Counted from the stretch's first letter, positions 1-6,466 are shown. The stretch is 19,811 bases of DNA from Firm-04 sp045628085 (GCA_045628085.1 JAZQOZ010000101.1:1-19811), one strand, 5' to 3'. The notes: generated by a model from the letters alone, not told the origin. Translations and numbers: made by a program.

Positions 1-99
1 TTTTTCACCACCGCTATTTTGCTTTTTCTTCAGTATAGCATATTATTCGGCGGCTGTAAAGTGACAGAATCACAGTTTTTGTCTCTGAACTTTTTGTTT

Positions 100-510
100 T
101 CAACTTTGTGGAATTCTCAGCAGGACTGAACAGTTACCATTTGAAAGCATATCTCTATTTACAATTATATAGTTCTGAACTCCCTGCATCAGTCTCACGC
201 CATCTTTGAATCCTTCCTTGTATGAGGAACGCACTTTTTCAGCCGTAACAGCACTTTGAATGTCCAGTAAATCGTGGAGCATTTCTACTTGTTCCACATC
301 GCCCTTATGCTCCGCTATCTCATTACGCTGTACGGCATAATCGTCCGAGGTGAATTTTGCGATAATTTCATCAACGGACTCCTTGTAATCGCCGTCATAA
401 TCAAAGAAGATACTCTCCTTATCATAGCGTCCCTTGAAAGGCACACCGCTTGCAGTGAGGGCAACCGTAATCTGCTGTCCCTTGTCCGTAGACAGGGTAA
501 CATGGAACAT
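100..510 (-). CDS. accessory-type hypothetical protein, probably 5'-truncated
   Basis: A minus-strand reading frame of about 136 residues from an ATG at 510 (an alternative ATG lies at 525). It reads as real protein: an acidic N-terminal half (VALTASGVPFKGRYD, then FFDYDGDYKESVDEIIAKF) and a helical C-terminal half containing SSYKEGFKDGVRLM. That last motif resembles the GFKxGxRLM tail of small Clostridia proteins that are frequent in conjugative elements and prophages; this is recollection, not a search result. The frame stays open upstream to 936, but that part is antisense to the Spo0A-like gene and is not protein-like. Neither ATG has a Shine-Dalgarno sequence, so I suspect the original 5' end is missing and that this is a remnant. 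Function unknown. Confidence 0.42.
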   Translation of the reverse strand: MFHVTLSTDKGQQITVALTASGVPFKGRYDKESIFFDYDGDYKESVDEIIAKFTSDDYAVQRNEIAEHKGDVEQVEMLHDLLDIQSAVTAEKVRSSYKEGFKDGVRLMQGVQNYIIVNRDMLSNGNCSVLLRIPQS

Positions 511-834
511 GGCAGTATGCAGCATTTTCAGCGTGAAACAGCACTGCGTCAAGTGCTTGATAATTTGAAAATACCGGCAGAAAGCAGCGGATCGCGGCTG
601 CTTATGTCTGCTGTCCTCAAAGCTGCTGATGCACCGGAGCGTCCGCTTTGTCAGATCATGGATGAGATCGCAGAAGCGGAGAACTGTTCTTCCGGCTGCG
701 TAAGCCGCAGGATCCGTCATGCTGTTTTGTCCGCATGGGAAAATTCCGGTATAGAAAAACGTATGGACACAGAGAAATTTATCCGATATGCGGTATCTCT
801 GCTGCATGAGGTGACCTGTGACGACCGGAAATAA
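502..834 (+). CDS. lone Spo0A C-terminal-type DNA-binding domain protein
   Basis: About 110 residues matching the effector domain of Spo0A without the receiver domain. The segment VLDNLKIPAESSGSRLLMSA corresponds to the first helices of Spo0A_C. The segment CSSGCVSRRIRHAVLSAW corresponds to the recognition helix region (Spo0A: TTPSRVERAIRHAIEVAW). In Spo0A this domain binds 0A boxes and activates or represses sporulation and stationary-phase genes. Here no phospho-acceptor is present, so control by phosphorelay is not possible from this polypeptide alone. ATG at 502 is preceded by a weak purine stretch (acaggg); ATG at 517 is an alternative. The frame continues upstream to 274, but only as antisense of the minus-strand gene. 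Either a standalone regulator or the 3' remnant of a longer gene cut at about 500-530. Confidence 0.6.
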   Translation: MEHGSMQHFQRETALRQVLDNLKIPAESSGSRLLMSAVLKAADAPERPLCQIMDEIAEAENCSSGCVSRRIRHAVLSAWENSGIEKRMDTEKFIRYAVSLLHEVTCDDRK

Positions 835-900
835 TGGATGCAGATATTGTGCATTTGCGTATCGCCGCTGAGGCGTGTGGTGAATCTTTACAGAAATCGG

Positions 901-929
901 TTGACAGAATCCGGAAAATATGCTATAAT
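901..929 (+). promoter_or_regulatory. sigma-A-type promoter of the zinc-ribbon/ispDF operon
   Basis: TTGACA at 901-906 and TATAAT at 924-929 with a 17-bp spacer, both consensus. The spacer ends in TATGC, giving an extended -10 (TGn). It lies 46 bp before the start of the zinc-ribbon gene and after the end of the Spo0A-like gene. Confidence 0.85.
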
Positions 930-975
930 AGGTCAAACGCCGTGTGCGGCGTAACAGATAAGGAGGAACTGAATT

Positions 976-1581
976 ATGGCAATGGAATTTTTTGACAAAC
1001 TGACCGCTTCTGTATCAAAATCTGCAAAGCAGTTTTCCGACAACGCGAAAAACCTCGCGGACAAGAATCGCGTCCGCAAGGATATTGCAGCGATCGAAAA
1101 TGAACTGCGCAATCGTTACCGCGATATCGGTGAAAAGTTTTTCACTGAAAACTGCGATAATCCCGCACCGGAATATGCGGAAATGTTTGCCGCGATCAAT
1201 GAATTGAAAAGTAGTCTTGATGCGAAAAACCGTGAGATCGAAGCACTGGAAGGCGTGGTTACCTGCCCCGGATGCGGTAAGCCGATCGTGAACGGTTCTA
1301 AATTCTGCCCGAGCTGCGGTACTACTGCACCTGTACCGGCTCCGGCTCCGACACCGGTAGCTCCGGCTGCGGTTCAGCCGATCTGCCCGTTCTGCGGACA
1401 GGCACTTGCTGCGGATGCAGTATTCTGCGCGACCTGCGGAAATAAGATTCCGGATCGTGCGCCGCAGCCGCAGGCACCTGCTGCCCCTGCTCGGAATATC
1501 TGCCCGAACTGCGGTGAGGTTCTCGGCTCGGATGCACTGTTCTGTGCTGTATGCGGCACGAAAGCACCCGGTGTTGACTGA
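976..1581 (+). CDS. triple zinc-ribbon protein with N-terminal coiled coil
   Basis: A 201-residue protein. Residues 1-95 are charged and helical (coiled-coil-like) and lack a signal peptide or membrane segment. Three double-CxxC zinc ribbons follow at residues 97-114 (CPGCG...CPSCG), 137-154 (CPFCG...CATCG) and 176-193 (CPNCG...CAVCG). They are joined by Pro/Ala-rich linkers at about 118-135 and 160-173. Each ribbon has four cysteines and should bind one zinc ion. Proteins of this zinc-ribbon type are common in Firmicutes and mostly uncharacterised. The start at 976 has a strong SD (aaggagg). It is the first gene of the unit with ispD, ispF and the SseB-like gene. Its TGA is in the same frame as the ispD ATG, with one codon between them. 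Confidence 0.8.
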   Translation: MAMEFFDKLTASVSKSAKQFSDNAKNLADKNRVRKDIAAIENELRNRYRDIGEKFFTENCDNPAPEYAEMFAAINELKSSLDAKNREIEALEGVVTCPGCGKPIVNGSKFCPSCGTTAPVPAPAPTPVAPAAVQPICPFCGQALAADAVFCATCGNKIPDRAPQPQAPAAPARNICPNCGEVLGSDALFCAVCGTKAPGVD

Positions 1582-1584
1582 TCT

Positions 1585-2280
1585 ATGTGTATAAAAGATA
1601 CTGCTGCCATTCTGGTCTGCGCCGGAAACGCGACCAGAATGGGCGGCATTCATAAGATCCTGCATCCTCTCGGGGATACAACGGTTCTGCATCAGTTGCT
1701 CCGCAGCTTTTGCGATTGCGAAAGCATTGCGGAGCTTGTTGTTATCTGTCGGGAAAAGGATACGGATGAATTCCGGCGTGCGATCACAGAGATCGGACAT
1801 CTGCTCAGCTGTCCCGTGACGGTCACATCCGGCGGCGATACCCGTCAGCAGAGCGTGCGGAACGGCGTGAATGCGATCTCTGTTCCGGCGGAGTATATTG
1901 CGATCCATGACGGTGCAAGACCGCTGATCCGTCCTGCGGATATTGAAAAGGTCATTGCGGATGCCCGTATTTCCGGTGCAGCGACGCTCGGCGTGCCTGT
2001 AAAGGATACGATCAAAGTTGTTCGGAACGGTGTGATCGAGGCAACACCGGAGCGTGCATTGCTCTGGCAGACGCAGACACCGCAGGTATTCCGGCTGTCA
2101 CTGTATCAGGATGCCATGCGGCTTGCCGCTGAACAGGGCAGGGATTATACAGATGACTGTCAGCTTGTGGAGACACTCGGCATATCGGTCACGATGACTG
2201 AGGGTGCGTATTCCAATCTCAAGCTGACAACACCGGAGGATTTTGCAGTCGCAGAGGCGCTGCTTGAAAAGGAGGAATGA
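1585..2280 (+). CDS. ispD: 2-C-methyl-D-erythritol 4-phosphate cytidylyltransferase
   Basis: A 231-residue cytosolic enzyme of the MEP isoprenoid pathway that joins MEP to CTP to give CDP-ME. Visible family motifs are the nucleotide-binding loop CAGNATRMGGIHK (residues 12-24), GGDTRQQSVRNG (83-94), HDGARPL (108-114), VPVKDTIK (137-144), QTPQVF (164-169) and the TDD acidic cluster (189-191). Length is typical. The loop is slightly unusual: most family members have AAGxGxRMGxxxPKQ, whereas here Asn follows the Gly and His stands before the conserved Lys; the basic residues R18 and K24 remain. The ATG at 1585 has no clear SD, so translation is probably coupled to the zinc-ribbon gene that stops 3 nt upstream. 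Its own 3' end supplies the SD of ispF. Confidence 0.95.
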   Translation: MCIKDTAAILVCAGNATRMGGIHKILHPLGDTTVLHQLLRSFCDCESIAELVVICREKDTDEFRRAITEIGHLLSCPVTVTSGGDTRQQSVRNGVNAISVPAEYIAIHDGARPLIRPADIEKVIADARISGAATLGVPVKDTIKVVRNGVIEATPERALLWQTQTPQVFRLSLYQDAMRLAAEQGRDYTDDCQLVETLGISVTMTEGAYSNLKLTTPEDFAVAEALLEKEE

Positions 2281-2284
2281 ACAC

Positions 2285-2773
2285 ATGGCTGATATCCGGA
2301 TCGGTCACGGCTATGATGTTCACAGACTGACCGAAAACCGCAGATTGATCATCGGCGGCGTGGAAATTCCGCACAGACTGGGCTTGCTCGGACATTCTGA
2401 TGCAGATGTCCTGACACACGCTGTCATGGATGCGATGCTCGGTGCGCTCGCGCTCGGTGATATCGGAAAGCATTTCCCCGATAACGATCCGCAGTATGCC
2501 GGTGCAGACAGCATTCAGCTTTTGCGTCATGTAACGGCGCTGATTCAGAAAGAGGGCTGGGCGCTCGGCAATCTTGATGCAACAATTCTTGCGCAGGCAC
2601 CGAAAATGGCACCGCATATCGTGCAGATGCGTCGGAATATCAGTGAAGCGGTCGGCTGTGATATTTCGCAGGTCAGTGTGAAGGCAACGACTGAGGAAAA
2701 ACTCGGATTTACGGGAAATGAAGAAGGAATTGCGGCACACTGCGTATGCTTGTTATACCGTATACAGGAATGA
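2285..2773 (+). CDS. ispF: 2-C-methyl-D-erythritol 2,4-cyclodiphosphate synthase
   Basis: A 162-residue enzyme that cyclises CDP-ME 2-phosphate to MEcPP with release of CMP; it works as a trimer in this family. Metal ligands are visible as D11 and H13 (GHGYDVHR) and H45 (in HSDADVLTHAVMDA). Other signatures are LGDIGKHFPD, ATTEEKLGFTG and the C-terminal AAHCVCLL. The ATG at 2285 is preferred over upstream ATGs in the same frame because it follows a strong aaggagg inside the end of ispD and starts with the conserved IRIGHGYDVH. ispD ends at 2280, so the two are tightly coupled. The intermediate kinase gene ispE is not in the window. Confidence 0.96.
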   Translation: MADIRIGHGYDVHRLTENRRLIIGGVEIPHRLGLLGHSDADVLTHAVMDAMLGALALGDIGKHFPDNDPQYAGADSIQLLRHVTALIQKEGWALGNLDATILAQAPKMAPHIVQMRRNISEAVGCDISQVSVKATTEEKLGFTGNEEGIAAHCVCLLYRIQE

Positions 2774-2803
2774 TGCGGCGTGATAAAGGAGTGACACGAC
2801 ACA

Positions 2804-3250
2804 ATGGAAATAGATCTGTCTAACAACTTATTTTTATGTCCCGGATACTATGAGGAAGATCCGTGCGATGCAAACGGAATACCGCTGCCGCTGAATGAGC
2901 CGGATACTTCCCTGCATTTTACGAAAAATGCAGCAAGGATGTATGAAAACGGCGCACAGCTGATATGTCTGGATCAGCTGCCTGCGAACTGCCGGCCTGC
3001 AACACAGGCTGTCGGAAGTATCATGCATTTCAGAAAGATCACTTCGCCGGACGGCAAGGATTATATCCCGTTGTTTCTGCATTATCAGGCATTGACCGGA
3101 TTATTCGGAAACTGTATTCATATCGGCGCGGTCAGTTTTGCGGATGTGCGTCATCTTTGTCTGGCTGATGCGAGTATAGCCGGAATTGTCATAGCACCCG
3201 GAACCTTTAATCAGATCATTCCGCGTGAAAAACTGATGACGGCAGACTGA
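2804..3250 (+). CDS. SseB-family protein
   Basis: A 148-residue soluble protein. The middle and C-terminal part (DYIPLFLHYQALTGLFGN, then a stretch ending in IVIAPGTFNQIIPREKL) resembles the N-terminal domain of SseB-family proteins, in which a short strand reading yiPvF is followed by a segment ending in a Gly/Asn 'iNPg' turn. The family is widespread in bacteria with no firm biochemical role. The start at 2804 has a good SD (aaaggag). It lies 30 bp after ispF with no promoter between them and is followed by a hairpin at 3271-3296, so it is the last gene of the ispDF unit. The family call rests on pattern memory only. Confidence 0.6.
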   Translation: MEIDLSNNLFLCPGYYEEDPCDANGIPLPLNEPDTSLHFTKNAARMYENGAQLICLDQLPANCRPATQAVGSIMHFRKITSPDGKDYIPLFLHYQALTGLFGNCIHIGAVSFADVRHLCLADASIAGIVIAPGTFNQIIPREKLMTAD

Positions 3251-3270
3251 ATTTAATGTTTATGAAAATG

Positions 3271-3296
3271 AGGCGGAAACCGTTGTGTTTCCGCCT
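3271..3296 (+). terminator. terminator-type hairpin after the SseB-like gene
   Basis: A perfect 10-bp stem AGGCGGAAAC / GTTTCCGCCT with a 6-nt loop, 20 bp after the stop codon. There is no U-tract behind it; repeat copy 1 begins 4 bp later, so the original tract may have been separated from the hairpin. Confidence 0.6.
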
Positions 3297-3300
3297 TACC

Positions 3301-3556
3301 AGCTTGTCGATAAAGTCATGCATGGTGAATCGCTCTGCGATTCACATAGGGGTGCCCTCTATCGCAGGGCCCCCCTCTCTGAAAAACGATCCACCGGATC
3401 GTTTTATCAGATTCACCCCTGCGGAGCTCCTAAAGTCTGGGGGAGTTTCGTGCTTTGCGAAGCACGACCAAAGGCTCTGCCTTTGGAAACCGCAAGCCTT
3501 TGAAAAGGCTTGACCGAAACTTTTATTCTGGCGTTCAAATAGTTTCTCGACAGACT
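3301..3556 (+). repeat. hairpin-array element, copy 1 (MITE-like)
   Basis: A non-coding 256-bp element that begins 4 bp after the terminator hairpin. Its ends are imperfect inverted repeats: 3301-3316 AGCTTGTCGATAAAGT and, on minus, 3556-3541 AGTCTGTCGAGAAACT, 12 of 16 identical. It contains six consecutive hairpins: H1 3325-3345 (GTGAATCGC, loop TCT); H2 3348-3376 (AGGGGTGCCCT, one mismatch); H3 3383-3405 (AAAACGATCC, loop ACC); H4 3448-3467 (TCGTGCTT, loop TGCG); H5 3468-3486 (CCAAAGGC, loop TCT); H6 3493-3512 (CAAGCCTT, loop TGAA). A 13-bp perfect hairpin follows at 3560-3589 and is trailed by TCTGTGTTTAT, which also follows copy 4. Similar copies lie at 6312, 12778 and 16208. Confidence 0.85.
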
Positions 3557-4425
3557 GAAACAAGCGTCAGGAACGCTCCTGACGCTTGTCTGTGTTTATG
3601 TGATATCGGAAATCATCCGGCATACCGGATGAAACCGGAGAATGCTTTGCTGAAATAATCAAGTGTGTCGCTGTTCTGCTGCTGCGGCACAGATCATGTT
3701 TGTCTGCTTTCTGAGATGTCAATGTGTTCTGAATGAAATGATGTTCGTCATGCTGTCAAACCGGATGTCAGTGAATATCGGAGTTTTGCAGTTTATTTGA
3801 ATGCTGCAACGATAGCTTGATATGTTGTAATATTGTAGTTGCCACATTTGTTGCCGCACATATTCTGCCAACTTCATAAAATGGTGCGGCAGTCTGTCAG
3901 AATTGAATGTATAATGATAATGTCAGATATGATGTCAAATATAATGCCGTAAGAATTGTCAGAGTGCGTGTCGAACCGGATGAAATGCCGGATGCTGTTC
4001 CTGCTGTCGATTTATGATGCTGAACGTGATGCGGATCTTGATGAAAAACGAGGTGTCAGGCGAATTGTCAAAGCTGATTGTCTGTTCTGTCCGGAATGAC
4101 TGTTGCGCGCTTTAGCAGATGCTCCGGAACTGTTGTTATTCGATGCGGTCGTATCTGTGCTGTCCTTATGTCTGTATTATACACTCTTTGAATTGCAAAT
4201 GCAACCGCACAATTATATTATCTAGTGGCAACATATATGGCAACATATATATAAATGACGCATTTGCGCAAAGAATGGAGAACTGTAAAAATCAATATAT
4301 AAAATAAAGCATCGTCGCTGAATAAATTTGTGTGCAATATGACATATTTTCATTGAGAGAAAGCGAATCCGGCTTATTTGCTGTCTTTTTCGGCGAAAGT
4401 ATGTGCGTGCGGCGGAGGCGATGAC
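3557..4425. other. gene-poor region with 12-bp-periodic TGTCA words
   Basis: About 870 bp without a convincing gene on either strand; all frames are short and lack SD sites. It holds a 13-bp-stem hairpin (3560-3589) and a 7-bp hairpin CATCCGG/CCGGATG (3614-3631). TGTCA recurs as pairs exactly 12 bp apart (3754 and 3766, 3921 and 3933, 4054 and 4066). GGCAACATATAT is repeated in tandem at 4227-4250. Short protein-like scraps appear, for example GTC-phased codons at 3922-4016, so a decayed gene is possible. See the findings for the periodic array and the inverted repeat. Confidence 0.5.
3838..4244. repeat. inverted repeat pair enclosing 407 bp
   Basis: GTTGCCACATTTGTTGCCGC at 3838-3857 matches the reverse complement of 4225-4244 (GTTGCCATATATGTTGCCAC) at 17 of 20 positions. 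Each arm is itself a direct repeat of GTTGCC with a 12-bp period. This could be the ends of a short non-autonomous element or paired protein-binding boxes. Nothing coding is recognised between them. Confidence 0.45.
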
Positions 4426-4454
4426 TTGACAATTATATCAAAATATGCTATATT
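4426..4454 (+). promoter_or_regulatory. promoter of the 4520 gene and whiA
   Basis: TTGACA at 4426-4431 and TATATT at 4449-4454, 17-bp spacer, preceded by TATGC (extended -10). It lies 65 bp upstream of the start codon at 4520. Confidence 0.8.
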
Positions 4455-4519
4455 TGAAAATAACAGACTGACGCATCGGCGAATCTTTTGCCATGCTGTT
4501 TCAGGGAGGAGCAATTTCA

Positions 4520-5368
4520 ATGGGAATACAGCCTGAGGAACTGATCGCAGAATATTGTGATCTGGAAAAAATCTCAAAAAGCCTGCATTGCGGCAGTGAT
4601 GCAGATGCAAGTGCCGAGATCGACAAAGCGATGCGCGGATTTCTTGCGGAAGAACCGGACGATGAAACACTTTCACTGCTTGTAAACTGCCTGTTTGTGG
4701 TCTTGCAGTACCATGTTTTTTATGACTATCTTGACCGTGCAGGTCTGACGCTTTGTGATACCTATGCAGACCGTGCGGCGATGCGTGCGGACTGGACGGC
4801 ATGGAAACAGGAAAAGCCGTTCGGCGATGCGGAGTGGATCAGTGATATATCCGCGAAGCAGCGTGTATTTGAAGTTCTTGCGGTGCTGCATCTGAATGCA
4901 GATGATTTTGATGAATTTCCTGCGCCGGAAATGAAAGAGCCGAAATGGCAGAAGAAAACCTATGGCAATTTTGAACTTGTTACGATCGCAGATGCCGAGA
5001 TCACGGATGACGGCGGATTGTTTGCGGATACCGATCCGATCGGGAAAGATTATGTTCTGCATGATGCGGACGATGTGACCTATTATCTGAATCATATCCG
5101 CAAATCGGATGTGCCGGAAGGCTTTGACAATGCAGACGGCAGACTTTATACCGCTGACGGCTGGATCAACGGCTATACCGGAAAAGAACTGCGCGAGATC
5201 GAATTTGAGATCTATGACGGCGGCATCATTTTTACTTATACAACGGACGGTGTGGATGATTCCGCAGCAGAAAAAGATCCGCGCTGGATGCCCTATGAAA
5301 TATGGGTGCAGAGCCGGATCGCAAACCGTCGTGCGCGGCAGGCAAAATTTCTTGCAAACTATCTGTAA
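4520..5368 (+). CDS. unknown acidic cytosolic protein upstream of whiA
   Basis: I do not recognise this 282-residue protein. It has no signal peptide and no membrane segment. It is strongly acidic, with many Asp/Glu/Tyr residues. Residues 1-135 look helical. Residues 150-245 look like alternating strands and loops (for example FELVTIADAEITDDGG, EFEIYDGGIIFTYTTDG). Residues 255-282 end in a basic helix (RIANRRARQAKFLANYL). The ATG at 4520 is chosen over 4493 because of a ggagga SD at a 9-nt distance. It shares a promoter with whiA, which starts 23 bp after it. Genes beside whiA in Firmicutes are more often yvcK and rapZ-like, so this is an atypical neighbour. Confidence 0.75.
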   Translation: MGIQPEELIAEYCDLEKISKSLHCGSDADASAEIDKAMRGFLAEEPDDETLSLLVNCLFVVLQYHVFYDYLDRAGLTLCDTYADRAAMRADWTAWKQEKPFGDAEWISDISAKQRVFEVLAVLHLNADDFDEFPAPEMKEPKWQKKTYGNFELVTIADAEITDDGGLFADTDPIGKDYVLHDADDVTYYLNHIRKSDVPEGFDNADGRLYTADGWINGYTGKELREIEFEIYDGGIIFTYTTDGVDDSAAEKDPRWMPYEIWVQSRIANRRARQAKFLANYL

Positions 5369-5391
5369 AAACAGATCCGGAGGTGATCCTG

Positions 5392-6303
5392 ATGGCATCC
5401 TTTTCCAGTCAGGTCAAAACGGAGATCTGCGGCAGTATTCGGAAACCGGCGGAACGGCGTGCTTTTCTGACCGGTATTCTGTTGTCGGCACGCAGACGCT
5501 CTGCATCGGAGATCATCCTGCAAACCGAATGCGAGGCATTTGCAGAGCTGTTTCCGAAGCTCATACAAAGTGTTGGAAACGGTATTCGCTATGATACGGA
5601 ATATCGTGCGCGTGCCGGCAGACAGGCGGTCTGGTGCTACACTTTCAGCGGAGCAGAGAAGGTTTCTGCACTGACGAAGCCGCTTTTTTCGGTATCGTCG
5701 GAAGGCTCTGCGATACTTGCAGGACTTGACGGCAGAGCATTTTCATTTGCGGCTGCCGGATGCTTTGTACTTTGCGGCAGTGTGACAGATCCGGAGCGCG
5801 GCTATCATCTGGAGATCGCGCTGTCTGATCCGGAATTAGCGGCGGCATTCTCAGATATTCTGGCGGATGTTCAGCCGGATATTCGGTTTAAGCGAACTGT
5901 TCGGAAACACGATACGGTTCTTTATTTGAAGCAGAATGAGCAGATCTGTGATGCACTGACGTTTTTCGGCGCACCGAATGCGTCAATGGAGCTTGCGGCA
6001 CAGCAGGTCTATAGAAATGTCCGCAGTATGACAAACCGCCGCATCAACTGTGATATGGCGAATATCGACAAGAGTGTTGCCGCCGCGGAACAGCAGATCG
6101 CGGATATTGTACTGATACAGAATAAGGTGGGGCTCAGCGCACTTCCTGCGGTTTTGCAGGAAATTGCGGCGGCACGGTTAGCCGATCCGGATTCCAGTCT
6201 GCGGGAGCTTGGTGCAAAGCTCGATCCGCCGCTTTCCCGTTCGGGTGTCAATCACCGTTTACAGCGTATTTCGGAAATTGCCGCGAAACTAAAAGAAGAA
6301 TAA
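5392..6303 (+). CDS. whiA: DNA-binding protein WhiA
   Basis: A 303-residue WhiA homologue. In actinobacteria WhiA is a sporulation regulator; in Firmicutes it affects cell division and chromosome segregation. The fold is a LAGLIDADG-like N-terminal half that has lost nuclease activity, plus a C-terminal helix-turn-helix. Signatures visible here: N-terminal MASFSSQVKTEI; the central segment GCFVLCGSVTDPERGYHLE (residues 123-141); RRINCDMANIDKSVAAAE (216-233); and the HTH region SLRELGAKLDPPLSRSGVNH (269-288) followed by RLQRISEIA. Usual family length is about 300-320. The SD before ATG 5392 is exceptionally strong (ggaggtgatc, near-complete anti-SD complementarity). The upstream extension of the frame to 5302 overlaps the previous gene and is not conserved-looking. 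Confidence 0.92.
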   Translation: MASFSSQVKTEICGSIRKPAERRAFLTGILLSARRRSASEIILQTECEAFAELFPKLIQSVGNGIRYDTEYRARAGRQAVWCYTFSGAEKVSALTKPLFSVSSEGSAILAGLDGRAFSFAAAGCFVLCGSVTDPERGYHLEIALSDPELAAAFSDILADVQPDIRFKRTVRKHDTVLYLKQNEQICDALTFFGAPNASMELAAQQVYRNVRSMTNRRINCDMANIDKSVAAAEQQIADIVLIQNKVGLSALPAVLQEIAAARLADPDSSLRELGAKLDPPLSRSGVNHRLQRISEIAAKLKEE

Positions 6304-6311
6304 TCATTTGC

Positions 6312-6429
6312 TCATTCTCTCAGAAAACTATTTGAATCCCAAAAAGTTTTCAGAGAGGGAAACCTGCGATAGAGGACACCCCTATGTGGATCGCAGAGCG
6401 ATTCACCGTACAGGACTTTATCAATAAGC
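6312..6429 (-). repeat. hairpin-array element, copy 2 (reversed, internally deleted)
   Basis: Read on minus, it begins TTATTGATAAAGTCCTGTAC directly after the terminator at 6430-6461. It carries H1 (6386-6406, one mismatch) and a decayed H2, and then jumps from the CTCTCTGAAAA before H3 to the right end (GATTCAAATAGTTTTCT). H3-H6 are missing; the join lies at a GAAA shared by both sides in copy 1, so deletion between short repeats is likely. It is 118 bp against about 256 bp for copy 1. It points in the direction of the minus-strand gene at 6467-7387. Confidence 0.75.
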
Positions 6430-6461
6430 AAAATGCCTGCGTTTCGGTACGCAGGCATTTT
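6430..6461 (-). terminator. bidirectional terminator between whiA and the 6467 gene
   Basis: A perfect 13-bp stem AAAATGCCTGCGT / ACGCAGGCATTTT with a TTCGGT loop. A and T flanks allow function on both strands. It lies 5 bp after the stop of the minus-strand gene and 126 bp after whiA. Confidence 0.8.
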
Positions 6462-6466
6462 ATATA

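Noticed and set aside
1015..1908. Long minus-strand frame opposite the zinc-ribbon gene and ispD
   Set aside because: Shadow frame: Arg/Cys-rich low-quality composition, no SD, and it spans two well-supported plus-strand genes.
3256..3513. Open frame over repeat copy 1 whose peptide (IHIGVPSIAGPP ... RFTPAELLKSG) also appears in copies 3 and 4
   Set aside because: The shared peptide comes from the conserved hairpin DNA. There is no SD, single-base length differences between copies change the frame before H4, and the changes follow stem pairing rather than codon positions.
3301..3556. Group II (class C) intron at a terminator
   Set aside because: The position after a terminator hairpin fits, but there is no GTGYG 5' end, no recognisable domain V, no reverse transcriptase, and the element is far too short.
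3342..3563. Minus-strand open frame across repeat copy 1
   Set aside because: Antisense of the same palindromic repeat; no start signal and no independent protein-like features.
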